DNA of 64,000 nucleotides from Pantoea trifolii (GTDB taxonomy: Bacteria > Pseudomonadota > Gammaproteobacteria > Enterobacterales > Enterobacteriaceae): NCBI RefSeq assembly GCF_024506435.1, contig NZ_JANIET010000001.1:1984001-2048000 (forward strand). Reading direction: 5' to 3'. Both the position numbers and the translations under genes were made by a program. Positions within the stretch are counted from its first letter, which is position 1. Every line of letters begins with the position of its first letter. This document shows positions 44,415-53,439 of the stretch, piece by piece. The notes under the pieces were generated by a model. The model searched no databases. It was not told where the DNA came from and saw only the letters and a list, made by a program, of their open reading frames with translations.

Positions 44415-45412
44415 TACTGCTCCAGCAGGCGATCGGCGAAGGGATAGAGCGCCGGAGAACCGCCACAATGCACAAAGGTGACGCGCGATCCTTGCGGAAT
44501 GCGCCCTTGTTCGACCAGCGAGAACAGGCCGTGCATCGCTTTGCCGGTGTAAACCGGATCCAGCAGCACGCCTTCCAGCTGGGCGAGTTGGTAGATGGCG
44601 GCAATGCCGCCGTCCGATGGCACGCCGTATGCCTGACCGACATAACCATCTTCAATCCAGATATCCTCCGGCTGCCACTGCTGCGGCCATTGCAGCAGAT
44701 CGGCACAATCCTGCGCCATGCCGGCAATGCGCGGCTGGAACCAGTCGGCTTTGGCGCTCACGCTCACCCCAATCACCCTGGTATTGGGCCAATAGCGGCG
44801 CGTACCCACATGCAATCCCGCCAGCGTGCCGCCGGAACCGGTGGGCGCGACGATGAAGTCGGGCGCGGGCGTCTGGCTGGGTGCCAGCTGCGCCGCCATC
44901 TCTTCCACGGCCCGCACATAACCCAATGCGCCGAGTGGCGTTGCGCCACCCAGCGGAATAATCATCGGGGTTTCACCTTGCGCGACAGCCGCATCAGCGT
45001 GCGCCTGCATCGCACCTTCAATCTGCGTGAAATAGCCGTCGGGATCGAGGAACTGCACCTCGGCCCCGAACAGCTTGTCCAGCAACAGATTCCCCTGCCA
45101 GCTTGCGGGCGGATTGCCCCGCAGCACCAGCACCGGACGCATACCAAACTTGCGTGCTGCGGCGGCCACCATGCGGGCGTGGTTCGACTGATGCCCGCCG
45201 GTGGTGATCACCACATTCACGCCTGTTTTGCAGGCCTCCGCCATCAGATACTCCAGCTTGCGGACTTTGTTGCCGCCGCCGCCGAAGCCACTGTAGTCAT
45301 CACGTTTGATCGTCAGCGTAATCCCAAGTGCCTCACTGAGCCGCGGCAGCGGCTCGTGAGGCGTGGGGAAGAAGCCGAGCGGAACGCGTTCAAACTCTTC
45401 AACTGATTTCAT
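44414..45412 (-). CDS. PLP-dependent D-cysteine desulfhydrase/ACC deaminase family
   Basis: 332 residues, fold type II PLP enzyme. The PLP lysine is Lys49 in GGGGNKVRKLEYL; GGHQSNHARMVAAAA binds the substrate carboxylate and APTGSGGTLAGL the phosphate. DcyD enzymes break D-cysteine to pyruvate, H2S and ammonia; ACC deaminases are close relatives, and their distinguishing residues cannot be settled here. The neighbouring rhodanese favours sulfur chemistry. Start and stop codons touch those of the flanking genes, so it is tightly co-translated. Confidence 0.83.
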   Translation of the reverse strand: MKSVEEFERVPLGFFPTPHEPLPRLSEALGITLTIKRDDYSGFGGGGNKVRKLEYLMAEACKTGVNVVITTGGHQSNHARMVAAAARKFGMRPVLVLRGNPPASWQGNLLLDKLFGAEVQFLDPDGYFTQIEGAMQAHADAAVAQGETPMIIPLGGATPLGALGYVRAVEEMAAQLAPSQTPAPDFIVAPTGSGGTLAGLHVGTRRYWPNTRVIGVSVSAKADWFQPRIAGMAQDCADLLQWPQQWQPEDIWIEDGYVGQAYGVPSDGGIAAIYQLAQLEGVLLDPVYTGKAMHGLFSLVEQGRIPQGSRVTFVHCGGSPALYPFADRLLEQ

Positions 45413-46815
45413 TATGTGTTACCTATATTTTTATGTACTGCGGTGTTTCCCTGGTGTGGCGCGACCCGGCCAATGGCCGAATCATTGAATGCGTTGAGCC
45501 ATAAGCTCATGGATTGCTGGAAGCGTTCGAGTCCCGCCAGCGTGACAAACTCATTGACGGCGTGGGCGTTGCCGCCGTGGCCTAATCCGCCAATCAGAAA
45601 GGCGGGGGCGACGGCCGCGAAAGCGTAGGCGGGTGCACAGCCCGGTGCCCACGGCCAGATTTGCGGTGCCGCGCCCAGCGTTTGATAGCTGGCGATCAAG
45701 GCATCGACGCCGCTGGCGCTGCGGCTAAAGCGCACGCCGGGATAGCGATCGAACAGTTGCAGCTCGCTGCCGGCTAAATCGGCTTGCGCCAGGCGCTGCT
45801 GCGCGGCTTCAATTATCGCGTCCTGATCGAAACCCGGCGGAATGCGAAACGCCAGTTCCGCGCTGGCTCGGAACGGGATGACGCCGCGTCCGCCCGGCGG
45901 ATCGCTGTGCAGTTCGGCCAGCGTTAAAACCGCGCTGCCGAGCAGCGTTTGCAGGCAGCTCAGCGTGTCGCCCTCAATCATCAGGCGCTGGCTGCGACGG
46001 AACTGCAGTTCATCATTAATGCTGAATTCGGCGGCTAAGGTCGCCAATAACTGATTCGCCTCATCGTCCGTGGCATTACACGCCAGCACGCCGCTGTGTT
46101 CGGCTGGCGTGATGGCATTCAGTGCTTGCACTAAGCGCCATGCCGGATTGGCGATCCAACCGGCGTTGCTGGCATGAATCGCGGAGGAAGGTCCGCCCCA
46201 TGCGCCGCCGCTGACGCTCAGGCGTCCGCTGGCCAGTCCGGTAAAGCCGAGATAGACGCGCGGTGCGCCGCCTCCGTATTCACACAGTGAGGGGAACAGC
46301 ACCGCTTCAGCGGGCGCGATCGGGCAAGGCTGCTGCGCCAGATAACGTCGCAGTGCGCCGCTGCCGATTTCCTCTTCGCCTTCGAGCAGGATTTCAATAT
46401 TGAAATCGAGCTGCTGGTTCTGCTGCAGTTCGCGCAGCAGGACCAGCAGGGCGGCGACTGGGCCTTTATTGTTCTCTGCGCCGCGTCCGACAAAGACCGC
46501 GCCGAGATCGTCCCAGTGACACACGCCACCGACAAACGGCGGCACATCCCAACCGGCATCATCCGCAGGCATCACGTCATACATGTTGTACAGCACCACG
46601 GTTTTGGCGCTGCCGTTATCAATGCGCACATGCACCAGCGGCGGAGAATTGTCGGTTTGCGCCGCCACCGGATAAATCACGCTGGCGTCGAGTTGCTCCA
46701 CCATCCACTGTTCCAGCCAGGCAGCCAAACCGCGCTGCGAGGATAACTGACCGGCCACGCTCGGCCAGCGCGTCAGTTCACTCAGCAGTTCAAGCGTGGC
46801 ATCAAGGCGACTCAT
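45412..46815 (-). CDS. M20-family amidohydrolase with unusual metal ligands
   Basis: 467 residues of the M20 peptidase fold. Usual elements are EGEEEIGSGALRRY (catalytic and metal Glu), the lid domain with RIPPGFDQDAII and the final LGHGGNAHAVNEF. However, the first ligand motif reads LYNMYDVMP where the family usually has GHxDV, and the bridging motif reads RGAENNKGPVA where DDKG is usual. The His-to-Met and Asp-to-Asn changes suggest a subfamily with altered metal binding. It probably cleaves an amide or peptide imported by the ABC system encoded in the same operon, with which it overlaps by 4 bp. Confidence 0.83.
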   Translation of the reverse strand: MSRLDATLELLSELTRWPSVAGQLSSQRGLAAWLEQWMVEQLDASVIYPVAAQTDNSPPLVHVRIDNGSAKTVVLYNMYDVMPADDAGWDVPPFVGGVCHWDDLGAVFVGRGAENNKGPVAALLVLLRELQQNQQLDFNIEILLEGEEEIGSGALRRYLAQQPCPIAPAEAVLFPSLCEYGGGAPRVYLGFTGLASGRLSVSGGAWGGPSSAIHASNAGWIANPAWRLVQALNAITPAEHSGVLACNATDDEANQLLATLAAEFSINDELQFRRSQRLMIEGDTLSCLQTLLGSAVLTLAELHSDPPGGRGVIPFRASAELAFRIPPGFDQDAIIEAAQQRLAQADLAGSELQLFDRYPGVRFSRSASGVDALIASYQTLGAAPQIWPWAPGCAPAYAFAAVAPAFLIGGLGHGGNAHAVNEFVTLAGLERFQQSMSLWLNAFNDSAIGRVAPHQGNTAVHKNIGNT

Positions 46816-47726
46816 AAACGAATCCTCGGGTTCAGCACCAGATAGAGCAGGTCGATCAGCAAATTGATCGCCACAAACACCACCGCAGCGAGCAACACAA
46901 TCGCCTGCACCAGCGGGAAGTCGCGGTTTTGAATCGCCTGAATCGCCAGACGACCAATGCCCGGCCAGGCAAAAATAATCTCTGTTACCAATGCGCCGCC
47001 GAGCAGCGAGGCGAAATACATGCCCTGCACGGTGATCACCGGAATCAGTGCGTTACGCAAACCGTGGCGTACCACGATGCGCCAGGCGCTGAGCCCTTTG
47101 GCGCGCGCGGTACGGATATAATCCTGTTGCAGCACATCCAGCAGGCTGGCGCGCGTCAAGCGTGCTACGGCGCTCATGTAAAACGCACCAAGGCTGAGTG
47201 CGGGCATCACCAACGCGGCGAAAGTGCCGTAACCGCTGGAAGGCAGCCACTGTAACTTCAGGCTAAACAGCAAAATCAGCAGCAGCCCCAGCCAGAACAC
47301 CGGAATCGCCTGGCCGGAGAAGGCCAGCAGGCGGCACAGCAAATCCCACATGCTGTGCGGTCGCAGGGCGCTGATAATGCCCAGCAGCAGACCAAGCAGC
47401 GAACTCCACGCCAGCGCACTCACCGCCAGCAGCGCCGTGGCGGGCAAGCGCTCGGCAATCAGCGCCAACACCGGCTGGCTGTAGCGCAATGATTCACCAA
47501 AATCGCCGTGCAGCACACCGCCAAGATAGTGGCTGTATTGCCACAGCAGCGGACGATCAAAGCCCATGCTGTGACGGAACGTATCAATCTCCTGCTGGCT
47601 GGAGCCGGGCGGCATCATCAGCGCCGCCGGATCGCCCGTCATGTGCAGGCTAAAGAAAATCAGCAGCGACACGCCAAGCAGCACTAATATCGACTGGCCA
47701 AGGCGATTGAGCAGAATGTTCAGCAT
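46812..47726 (-). CDS. Dipeptide-type ABC permease, DppB-like
   Basis: 304 residues with six predicted membrane segments. The N-terminal MLNILLNRLGQSILVLLGVSLLIFF and the permease loop DYIRTARAKGLSAWRIVVRHGLRNALIPVI are typical of DppB/OppB. ATG at 47726 is chosen because the upstream extension has no family similarity and overlaps the previous gene. It is separated by 1 bp from the DppC-like gene. Confidence 0.92.
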   Translation of the reverse strand: MLNILLNRLGQSILVLLGVSLLIFFSLHMTGDPAALMMPPGSSQQEIDTFRHSMGFDRPLLWQYSHYLGGVLHGDFGESLRYSQPVLALIAERLPATALLAVSALAWSSLLGLLLGIISALRPHSMWDLLCRLLAFSGQAIPVFWLGLLLILLFSLKLQWLPSSGYGTFAALVMPALSLGAFYMSAVARLTRASLLDVLQQDYIRTARAKGLSAWRIVVRHGLRNALIPVITVQGMYFASLLGGALVTEIIFAWPGIGRLAIQAIQNRDFPLVQAIVLLAAVVFVAINLLIDLLYLVLNPRIRL

Positions 47727-47727
47727 C

Positions 47728-48588
47728 TCAATCCAGCCTTGTATGCGTGCGACGTAACAGCGCATCGCCGAGCAGGTTGCAGCCAATCACCAGCGCCGCA
47801 ATCACTAAACCGGGATAGAGCACCAGCCATTGCGACAGCAGCATGTAAGAGCGGCCTTCGCCAATTAAGTTGCCCAGCGTCGGCGTGGGCGGCTGAATGC
47901 CCATGCCGAGAAAACCCACTGAGGCTTCGAGCACGATCAAGCGTGGGATATCCAGCGTCAGCAGCACCACCAGTGGCGTCAGCAGATTGGGCAGGATATG
48001 CCGCAGCAGCACGCGCAGCGGCGAAAAGCCCATGGCGCGCACCGCCTGAATGTATTCCAGTTCACGAATTTCTAAGGTTTTGGCACGCGCCACGCGGGCA
48101 TAAATCGCCCAACTGGTGCAGCCCATAATCACAATGATGTTGGTGAGTGATGCGCCCATCAGCGCAATCACCAGCAAAATCAATAGAATAAACGGTACTG
48201 CCAGCTGGATGTCGATCAGGCGCATGATCAGCGCATCAACCCAACCGCCGGCATAACCGGCAATCATGCCGAGCGCGACGCCAATCACCGCGCCAATCGC
48301 CGCCGCCACTAATACCACCAGCAGCGACAAGCGCGTGCCGGAGAGAATACGCGCCAGCAGATCGCGGCCCAGTTGATCGGTACCAAGCCAATGCGTGGTT
48401 TGCGCGCCGGGTGAACCCGGCGGCAGAAACATCTCGCTGAGGTTGTTACTCAAGGCATCGGGCAACGGCAGCCATGGAGAGAGCAGCGCTGCGGCAATCA
48501 CCACGATCAGCAAAAGGCTGCCGATCACCGCATCGCCGTAAATCAGGCGGCGCGGACGGCGCTGCAGCACGGCGCCCGGTGAAATCAT
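47728..48588 (-). CDS. Dipeptide-type ABC permease, DppC-like
   Basis: 286 residues with the long N-terminal segment usual for DppC and GTDQLGRDLLARILSGTRLSL before the core membrane part. The EAA loop reads EYIQAVRAMGFSPLRVLLRHILPNLLTPLV. It overlaps the binding-protein gene by 4 bp and pairs with the DppB-like permease. Confidence 0.92.
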   Translation of the reverse strand: MISPGAVLQRRPRRLIYGDAVIGSLLLIVVIAAALLSPWLPLPDALSNNLSEMFLPPGSPGAQTTHWLGTDQLGRDLLARILSGTRLSLLVVLVAAAIGAVIGVALGMIAGYAGGWVDALIMRLIDIQLAVPFILLILLVIALMGASLTNIIVIMGCTSWAIYARVARAKTLEIRELEYIQAVRAMGFSPLRVLLRHILPNLLTPLVVLLTLDIPRLIVLEASVGFLGMGIQPPTPTLGNLIGEGRSYMLLSQWLVLYPGLVIAALVIGCNLLGDALLRRTHTRLD

Positions 48589-50075
48589 TTCAGCCTCAAA
48601 TCAAACAGCGGGATGCGGGCATCGACGCGGCCTTTGAAGTTGAGCGAGGTGCTGTGCGCATACAAGGTGTCTTCACGATACAGCGGCAGCAGCGGCTGTT
48701 GTTCAGCGACACGTTGCTGAATCTGCTCTAACACCTTTTTGCGCGCAGCGGGATCAACAATCTGACGGCTTTGGTCGAGCAGCTTATCCAGCTCCGCATC
48801 ATGCACGGTGGAATAGGGCTCGCCGCTGCGCAGGATGGGGAACAGCGCGGCATCGGCATCCAGCGTTTGGGTTGAGCCCCACGCCAGCATATACATCGGC
48901 GCCTGTTTCTGTGATGCGACCTGCTGGGTATACACCGACCATTCCGGCACTTCCAGCTCGGCTTTTACGCCAATTGCTGCTAAATCCTGCACGATGGCTT
49001 GTGCCACATCGGCGCTGGCAATATAGCGGCGCGGCGCCTGGAATCGCAGGGTAAAACCGTTAGCGTAACCGGCTTCAGCCAGCAGCGATTTGGCTTTCGC
49101 CACATCCTGCGCGGTAGCCGGAACCGCCAGATAACCAAAGTCATTGGCTCCGGCCATGGTGCCGGTTGGTGTGCCGAAACCGTGCAGCAGCTGTTGGGTA
49201 TACGCCTGGCGATTCAACGCCAGCGAAAGCGCCTGACGTACCCGCACATCACTCAGCGGTTTCTCATCATCTTTAAGGCCGAGGTAAATCGTCAATCCGC
49301 CGCCTTTTACCTGTTCCAACTCGACGTTGGGACGATTTTTCAACGCGGGGACTAAATCGGCTGGCACGCTTTCAATCAGCTGCACTTCGCCGGTCAGCAG
49401 CGCGGTAAGGCGCGCGGTGGCTTCGGGAATGGGACGCCAGGTGACGCGATCAATCGCCGGTTTGCCGCGCCAGTAAGTTTCATTGGCGACCATCACCACT
49501 TTTTCGTCCGGGATAAAGCTATCCAGCTTGTAAGCGCCGCTGCCCACTGGCTTGCGTGCAAACTCGCTGGCACCGACTTTCTTCACGTACGCCGGTGGCA
49601 CAATGTAAGCCGGGTAGCGGCTCATGCGCGTTGGCAGCAGAGGATCCGGGCCGTTGGTGTGGATCTGCACCTGATAATCGTTGATCACCTCCACCGATTT
49701 GATGGTGCGGATATAGGAAATCGTCGGCGCGTGATTGGCGGGGTCTAAAATACGATCGATGGAGAATTTCACCGCTTCGGCGTTCACCGGCTCGCCATCG
49801 GTAAATTTCACGCCTTGGCGCAGGGTAAATTGCCAGGTGGTTTCGTTAATCGCTTTCCACTCAGTGGCTAAGCCCGGCTGCAATGACATGTCATCGGCAC
49901 GGCGCACTAAGGTATCGAAGATGTTATCTACCAGCGTGGCAGATTCTTTAAGAAAGCCGGGATCCATCGCCGTGGCAGACGTGGGTTGGCCAATGGTCAG
50001 TTCTGCCGCCTGTACAGCAGGCATCAGAGCAAATAGCAACGCGGTAGTGACAAACTTCACTGCAGGTAGTCTCAT
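48585..50075 (-). CDS. Periplasmic substrate-binding protein, family 5 (DppA-like)
   Basis: 496 residues with a signal peptide (MRLPAVKFVTTALLFALMPAVQA). SBP_bac_5 marks include WQFTLRQGVKFTDGEPVNAEAVKFSIDR and RVRQALSLALNRQAY. The ligand may be a peptide, an opine-like compound or another amide; the sequence does not say. ATG 50075 is chosen because GGAAAA precedes it and it gives the signal peptide directly. First gene of the seven-gene minus-strand operon, divergent from a GntR gene over a shared operator-like motif. Confidence 0.9.
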   Translation of the reverse strand: MRLPAVKFVTTALLFALMPAVQAAELTIGQPTSATAMDPGFLKESATLVDNIFDTLVRRADDMSLQPGLATEWKAINETTWQFTLRQGVKFTDGEPVNAEAVKFSIDRILDPANHAPTISYIRTIKSVEVINDYQVQIHTNGPDPLLPTRMSRYPAYIVPPAYVKKVGASEFARKPVGSGAYKLDSFIPDEKVVMVANETYWRGKPAIDRVTWRPIPEATARLTALLTGEVQLIESVPADLVPALKNRPNVELEQVKGGGLTIYLGLKDDEKPLSDVRVRQALSLALNRQAYTQQLLHGFGTPTGTMAGANDFGYLAVPATAQDVAKAKSLLAEAGYANGFTLRFQAPRRYIASADVAQAIVQDLAAIGVKAELEVPEWSVYTQQVASQKQAPMYMLAWGSTQTLDADAALFPILRSGEPYSTVHDAELDKLLDQSRQIVDPAARKKVLEQIQQRVAEQQPLLPLYREDTLYAHSTSLNFKGRVDARIPLFDLRLK

Positions 50076-50155
50076 AACGTTTTCCAAAAATTGCCAGGGC
50101 AAGGTAGTGAAAAGAGTGGCTGCGGCCAGAATCAAGACTGTGCTTATTTGTAATA

Positions 50156-50171
50156 CATGATATATCCTATA
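50156..50171. promoter_or_regulatory. GATATATCCT motif in the divergent promoter
   Basis: CATGATATATCCTATA differs at two of 16 positions from the element before the ATPase gene (CAGGATATATCCTGTA at 40987-41002). It lies between the binding-protein and GntR start codons, so one regulator can control both ends of the locus. Confidence 0.6.
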
Positions 50172-50243
50172 ATCTGGCCAGTTGGCAATAAAACATTAAA
50201 AATAACTTACCATTTGCGGATTTCGGTAAAGGGCTCACAAAAA

Positions 50244-50906
50244 ATGATCGAAATGGATAAAGCGCAGCGCATGAGTTTGACCGCGCAGGTGGAATCGTCA
50301 CTGCGCAGCGCGCTGATTGTCGGCAAGTTAAAACCTGGCGCACGGCTGGTGACGCGCGATCTGGCGGCTCAATTGGGTACCAGCATCACGCCGGTGCGTG
50401 AAGCCTTATTGCGTCTGGTTTCTGCTGGCGCGCTGGATGCCACGCCCGCCGCCGCCTTTTTAGTGCCGGAAATGTCACTGCAGCGCTTCGAGGAAATCAC
50501 ACTAATTCGTAAGCAGCTTGAAGGTTTAGCGGTGAGAACGGCAACGCCCTTTGTGAAGAAAAAACAGCTTTCTGAACTGAAAAAACTCTGCGTCAGCTTT
50601 ATGCAGGCCAAGTTAAGCGGTGATGCAGCCTTGGCGCTCGAAGCCAATCGCGCGTTTCGTTTTACGCTGTATGGCTATGCGCAAATGCCTACGCTTGAAG
50701 CGCTGATTGAACAGCTTTGGGTGCAGATCGGTCCGTGCTTCAACTATCTCTATCCGCAGCCGGCCGAGGTGGTGAATGGGCATCATAATTATGATCATCT
50801 GCTGGAAGCGTTGCAGGCGGGTGATGGCGTTACCAGTGAGAGGATTTTGATGAAAGCGATTGATGATGGGGCCGCGATTCTGAAGCAGCATTATTTTGAA
50901 CAGTGA
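50244..50906 (+). CDS. GntR/FadR-family regulator with FCD domain
   Basis: 220 residues. The winged helix (LIVGKLKPGARLVTRDLAAQLGTSITPVREALLRLVSAGAL) is of the FadR subfamily, and the C-terminal part is an FCD-type helical domain with a metal-binding His region (FRFTLYGYAQ, GHHNYDHLLEAL). It is divergent from the ABC/enzyme operon. The shared palindromic motif at both ends of the locus is its probable operator. The start may be 50244 or the ATG at 50253; the upstream frame has no similarity. Confidence 0.85.
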   Translation: MIEMDKAQRMSLTAQVESSLRSALIVGKLKPGARLVTRDLAAQLGTSITPVREALLRLVSAGALDATPAAAFLVPEMSLQRFEEITLIRKQLEGLAVRTATPFVKKKQLSELKKLCVSFMQAKLSGDAALALEANRAFRFTLYGYAQMPTLEALIEQLWVQIGPCFNYLYPQPAEVVNGHHNYDHLLEALQAGDGVTSERILMKAIDDGAAILKQHYFEQ

Positions 50907-50911
50907 TGCGC

Positions 50912-50935
50912 GTAGGGTCGCCATTTATGGTGACC
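50912..50935. repeat. REP palindrome after the GntR gene
   Basis: GTAG-headed GGTCGCCAT-type copy with the GGTGACC stem variant, starting 6 bp after the stop codon. Confidence 0.85.
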
Positions 50936-50969
50936 GCCAATGTCTCCCTTTAACCGCCCGGTCACCGCA

Positions 50970-50987
50970 GTGACATAAATTCTTCAT
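50970..50987 (+). promoter_or_regulatory. Possible Pho box
   Basis: GTGACATAAATTCTTCAT matches 13 of 18 positions of the E. coli Pho-box form CTGTCATAAATCTGTCAT, as two 7-bp half-sites with a 4-bp AT spacer. It is 48 bp upstream of the first gene of the Ugp-like operon. Confidence 0.5.
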
Positions 50988-51034
50988 TTCCTTCCGCTAG
51001 CTTACCGCCATTCTGATTTCTGGATTGCGGATGC

Positions 51035-52135
51035 ATGAGCCACCTTTCGCTTCATCACATCACTAAAGCCTGGGGCGAGAAAATCGCCCTGGACGACATC
51101 AGCTTTGACGCGGCAGAAGGCTCGTTTGTCGCGCTGCTCGGTCCATCGGGCTGTGGTAAATCGACACTGCTACGCACCATTGCCGGCCTGGAAACGGCCG
51201 ATCGCGGGTCGATCCACTTTAAACACGCCGATATTACCCATTTGCCGCCGTCGCAGCGCAAGCTTTCGATGGTGTTTCAGTCCTACGCGCTTTTTCCCCA
51301 CCTTAACGTACGTGAAAACCTGCTGTTTGGTTTGAAAGCGCGCGGTGAGGATAAACAGTCGTTTGCTGCACGCCTCGATAACGTCAGTAAGCTGATGGAG
51401 CTGGATAAGCTTCTGGATCGTCTGCCGTCGCAGCTCTCCGGCGGACAGCAGCAACGCGTGGCGCTGGGCCGTGCGGTAATCGCCAATAATACGCTTTGCC
51501 TGATGGATGAACCGCTGTCGAACCTCGATGCCAAGCTGCGTCAGAGCATGCGCCGTGAAATCCGCGCGCTGCAGAAGAAACTTGGCCTGACCATGCTGTA
51601 CGTCACGCACGATCAGACCGAAGCGATGAGCATGGCCGACAGCATTATCCTGCTTAACGACGGCCACATCGAACAGCACGGCTCGCCAGACGATCTCTAT
51701 AACAATCCCGCCAGCGTCTTTGCCGCGCAGTTCATTGGCGCACCGCCGATGAATATCCTGCCGCTGCAGCGCAACGGCGCACATCACACACTGATGCACC
51801 TCACCGCGCCGGTGGTGGAATACCACGAAGCAGCGCTGAGTCTTGGATTGCGGGCCGAAGATATCCAGCTGATTGCCGCAGAACAGGCAGCGCTGACCGC
51901 GCGGGTGATCAGTTCCGAATATATGGGTTCAGATACCTTGCTGGTGTGCCAGCTTGCCGGCATCAGCGAGCCGCTGACGGTCAAAGTGCCTGGCATGCAG
52001 CGCTTTAGCGATGGCAGCGAAGTGGGATTGCAGTGGTCCGCCGCGCGGCAATATCTGTTTCATCGCGAGAGCGGCAAACGCTGCGCGCCAGCCGAACAAC
52101 AAATGTTTGCCTCACAGAAAAAATACGCCGTTTAA
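51035..52135 (+). CDS. ABC importer ATPase (UgpC/MalK-like)
   Basis: 366 residues. Walker A GPSGCGKST, signature LSGGQQQRVALGRA, Walker B CLMDEPLSNLDAKL and the D-loop/H-loop VTHDQTEAMSM are present, followed by a C-terminal TOBE domain from about residue 235. It energises the permease pair encoded downstream. First gene of a five-gene operon with a possible Pho box in front. The substrate is discussed at the binding protein. Confidence 0.9.
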   Translation: MSHLSLHHITKAWGEKIALDDISFDAAEGSFVALLGPSGCGKSTLLRTIAGLETADRGSIHFKHADITHLPPSQRKLSMVFQSYALFPHLNVRENLLFGLKARGEDKQSFAARLDNVSKLMELDKLLDRLPSQLSGGQQQRVALGRAVIANNTLCLMDEPLSNLDAKLRQSMRREIRALQKKLGLTMLYVTHDQTEAMSMADSIILLNDGHIEQHGSPDDLYNNPASVFAAQFIGAPPMNILPLQRNGAHHTLMHLTAPVVEYHEAALSLGLRAEDIQLIAAEQAALTARVISSEYMGSDTLLVCQLAGISEPLTVKVPGMQRFSDGSEVGLQWSAARQYLFHRESGKRCAPAEQQMFASQKKYAV

Positions 52136-52162
52136 CCGTTGTCATTTGCCCAAGGGAAAATC

Positions 52163-53437
52163 ATGTCTGCGATTCGTTATTCACGTCTTTCTGCCTTAGT
52201 CCTCGCCGTTACCACCTCAGCTTATGCGGCTGAACCGGTCAAGCTGCAAATGTATTACCCGATCGCGGTGGGCGGCAAAGTGAGCCACACCGTGGATTCG
52301 CTGGTGGCGGATTTCCAGAAAGTGCATCCGGACGTGAGCATTCAGCCGGTGTATACCGGTGACTACGCCACCACCGTGACCAAAGCGTTGACCGCCTTTC
52401 GCGGTGGCAACGCGCCGCAGCTGGCGGTGATCGGCGATATCGAAGCGTATTCACTGATTGATGCCGGTGCGATTGTGGCGGCCAGCGATTTAGCGCAGGG
52501 TGAGGAAGGCAAAAAATGGATCGACGGTTTCTATCCGGCGTTTCTGCGTCATATTGACGGCAAAGTGTGGGGCGTACCGTTTCAGCGTTCAACCGTGGTG
52601 ATGTACTGGAATAAACAGGCGTTCGAGAAAGCCGGTTTAAACGCCGATACGCCACCGGCCAACTGGCAGCAAGTGGTCGAGTTCAGTAAGAAACTTACCA
52701 TCAAAGATGCTAACGGCGTCAGCCAATGGGGCATCGAGATTCCGTCCACGCCAAACGGCTACTGGAACTTCCAGGGCTTGTCCGCCACCAACGGCGGTCG
52801 TCTGGATAACGGCAAAGGCACCGCGGTGCACTTCAACACGCCGGGCAACGTGGAAACGCTGCAGTGGCTGACCGATCTTGGCCAGAAAGAGGAGGTGTCG
52901 CCGAAGGGTGCCATTGCGTGGGGCACCACGCCGCAGGACTTTATCAGCGGCAAAACCGCCATGATGGTGACCACCACCGGCAACCTGACCAACGTGCGTG
53001 ATAACGCGAAATTCCCGTTCGGCGTAGCAATGCTGCCGGAGAAAACCCAGCGCGGCAGCCCAACCGGCGGCGGCAACCTGTATGTCTTCAAAAATGCCTC
53101 GCCAGAACAGCAGAAAGCGGCGATGGAATTTATCCGTTGGGTCACGTCACCCGAGCAGGCGGCGCGCTGGAGTATCGCCACCGGTTATGTTGCGACGTCC
53201 CCGGCAGCGTGGGATACCACGGTGATGAAGGATTACGTCAAAGAGGTTCCGCAGGCATTGGTGGCACGTGAACAGCTTAAATATGCCCAGCCGGAACTCT
53301 CTACCTACAACAGCGTGCAGATTCAGGATGCGCTCAATCACGCGGTAGAAGCCGCAGTGACGCAGGCGAAATCCCCAGCCGAAGCCCTGGAAGGTGCGCA
53401 GAAGCAAGCCGATCGTCTGCTGAAGTCATACCAATAA
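52163..53437 (+). CDS. Periplasmic substrate-binding protein (UgpB-like)
   Basis: 424 residues with a signal peptide (cleavage predicted after SAYA). The fold is SBP_bac_1; KLQMYYPIAVGGKVSHTVDSLVADFQKVHPDV at the start, and PTGGGNLYVFKNASPEQQKAAMEFIRW resemble UgpB. The ligand may be glycerol 3-phosphate, a glycerophosphodiester, a phosphonate or a nucleotide-alcohol; the co-encoded phosphoesterase and possible Pho box favour an organophosphate. AAGGGAAA precedes the ATG. Confidence 0.85.
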   Translation: MSAIRYSRLSALVLAVTTSAYAAEPVKLQMYYPIAVGGKVSHTVDSLVADFQKVHPDVSIQPVYTGDYATTVTKALTAFRGGNAPQLAVIGDIEAYSLIDAGAIVAASDLAQGEEGKKWIDGFYPAFLRHIDGKVWGVPFQRSTVVMYWNKQAFEKAGLNADTPPANWQQVVEFSKKLTIKDANGVSQWGIEIPSTPNGYWNFQGLSATNGGRLDNGKGTAVHFNTPGNVETLQWLTDLGQKEEVSPKGAIAWGTTPQDFISGKTAMMVTTTGNLTNVRDNAKFPFGVAMLPEKTQRGSPTGGGNLYVFKNASPEQQKAAMEFIRWVTSPEQAARWSIATGYVATSPAAWDTTVMKDYVKEVPQALVAREQLKYAQPELSTYNSVQIQDALNHAVEAAVTQAKSPAEALEGAQKQADRLLKSYQ

Positions 53438-53439
53438 TC

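Noticed and set aside
44468..45406. 312-codon open frame on the plus strand
   Set aside because: Antisense to the D-cysteine desulfhydrase-like gene, whose motifs are unambiguous.
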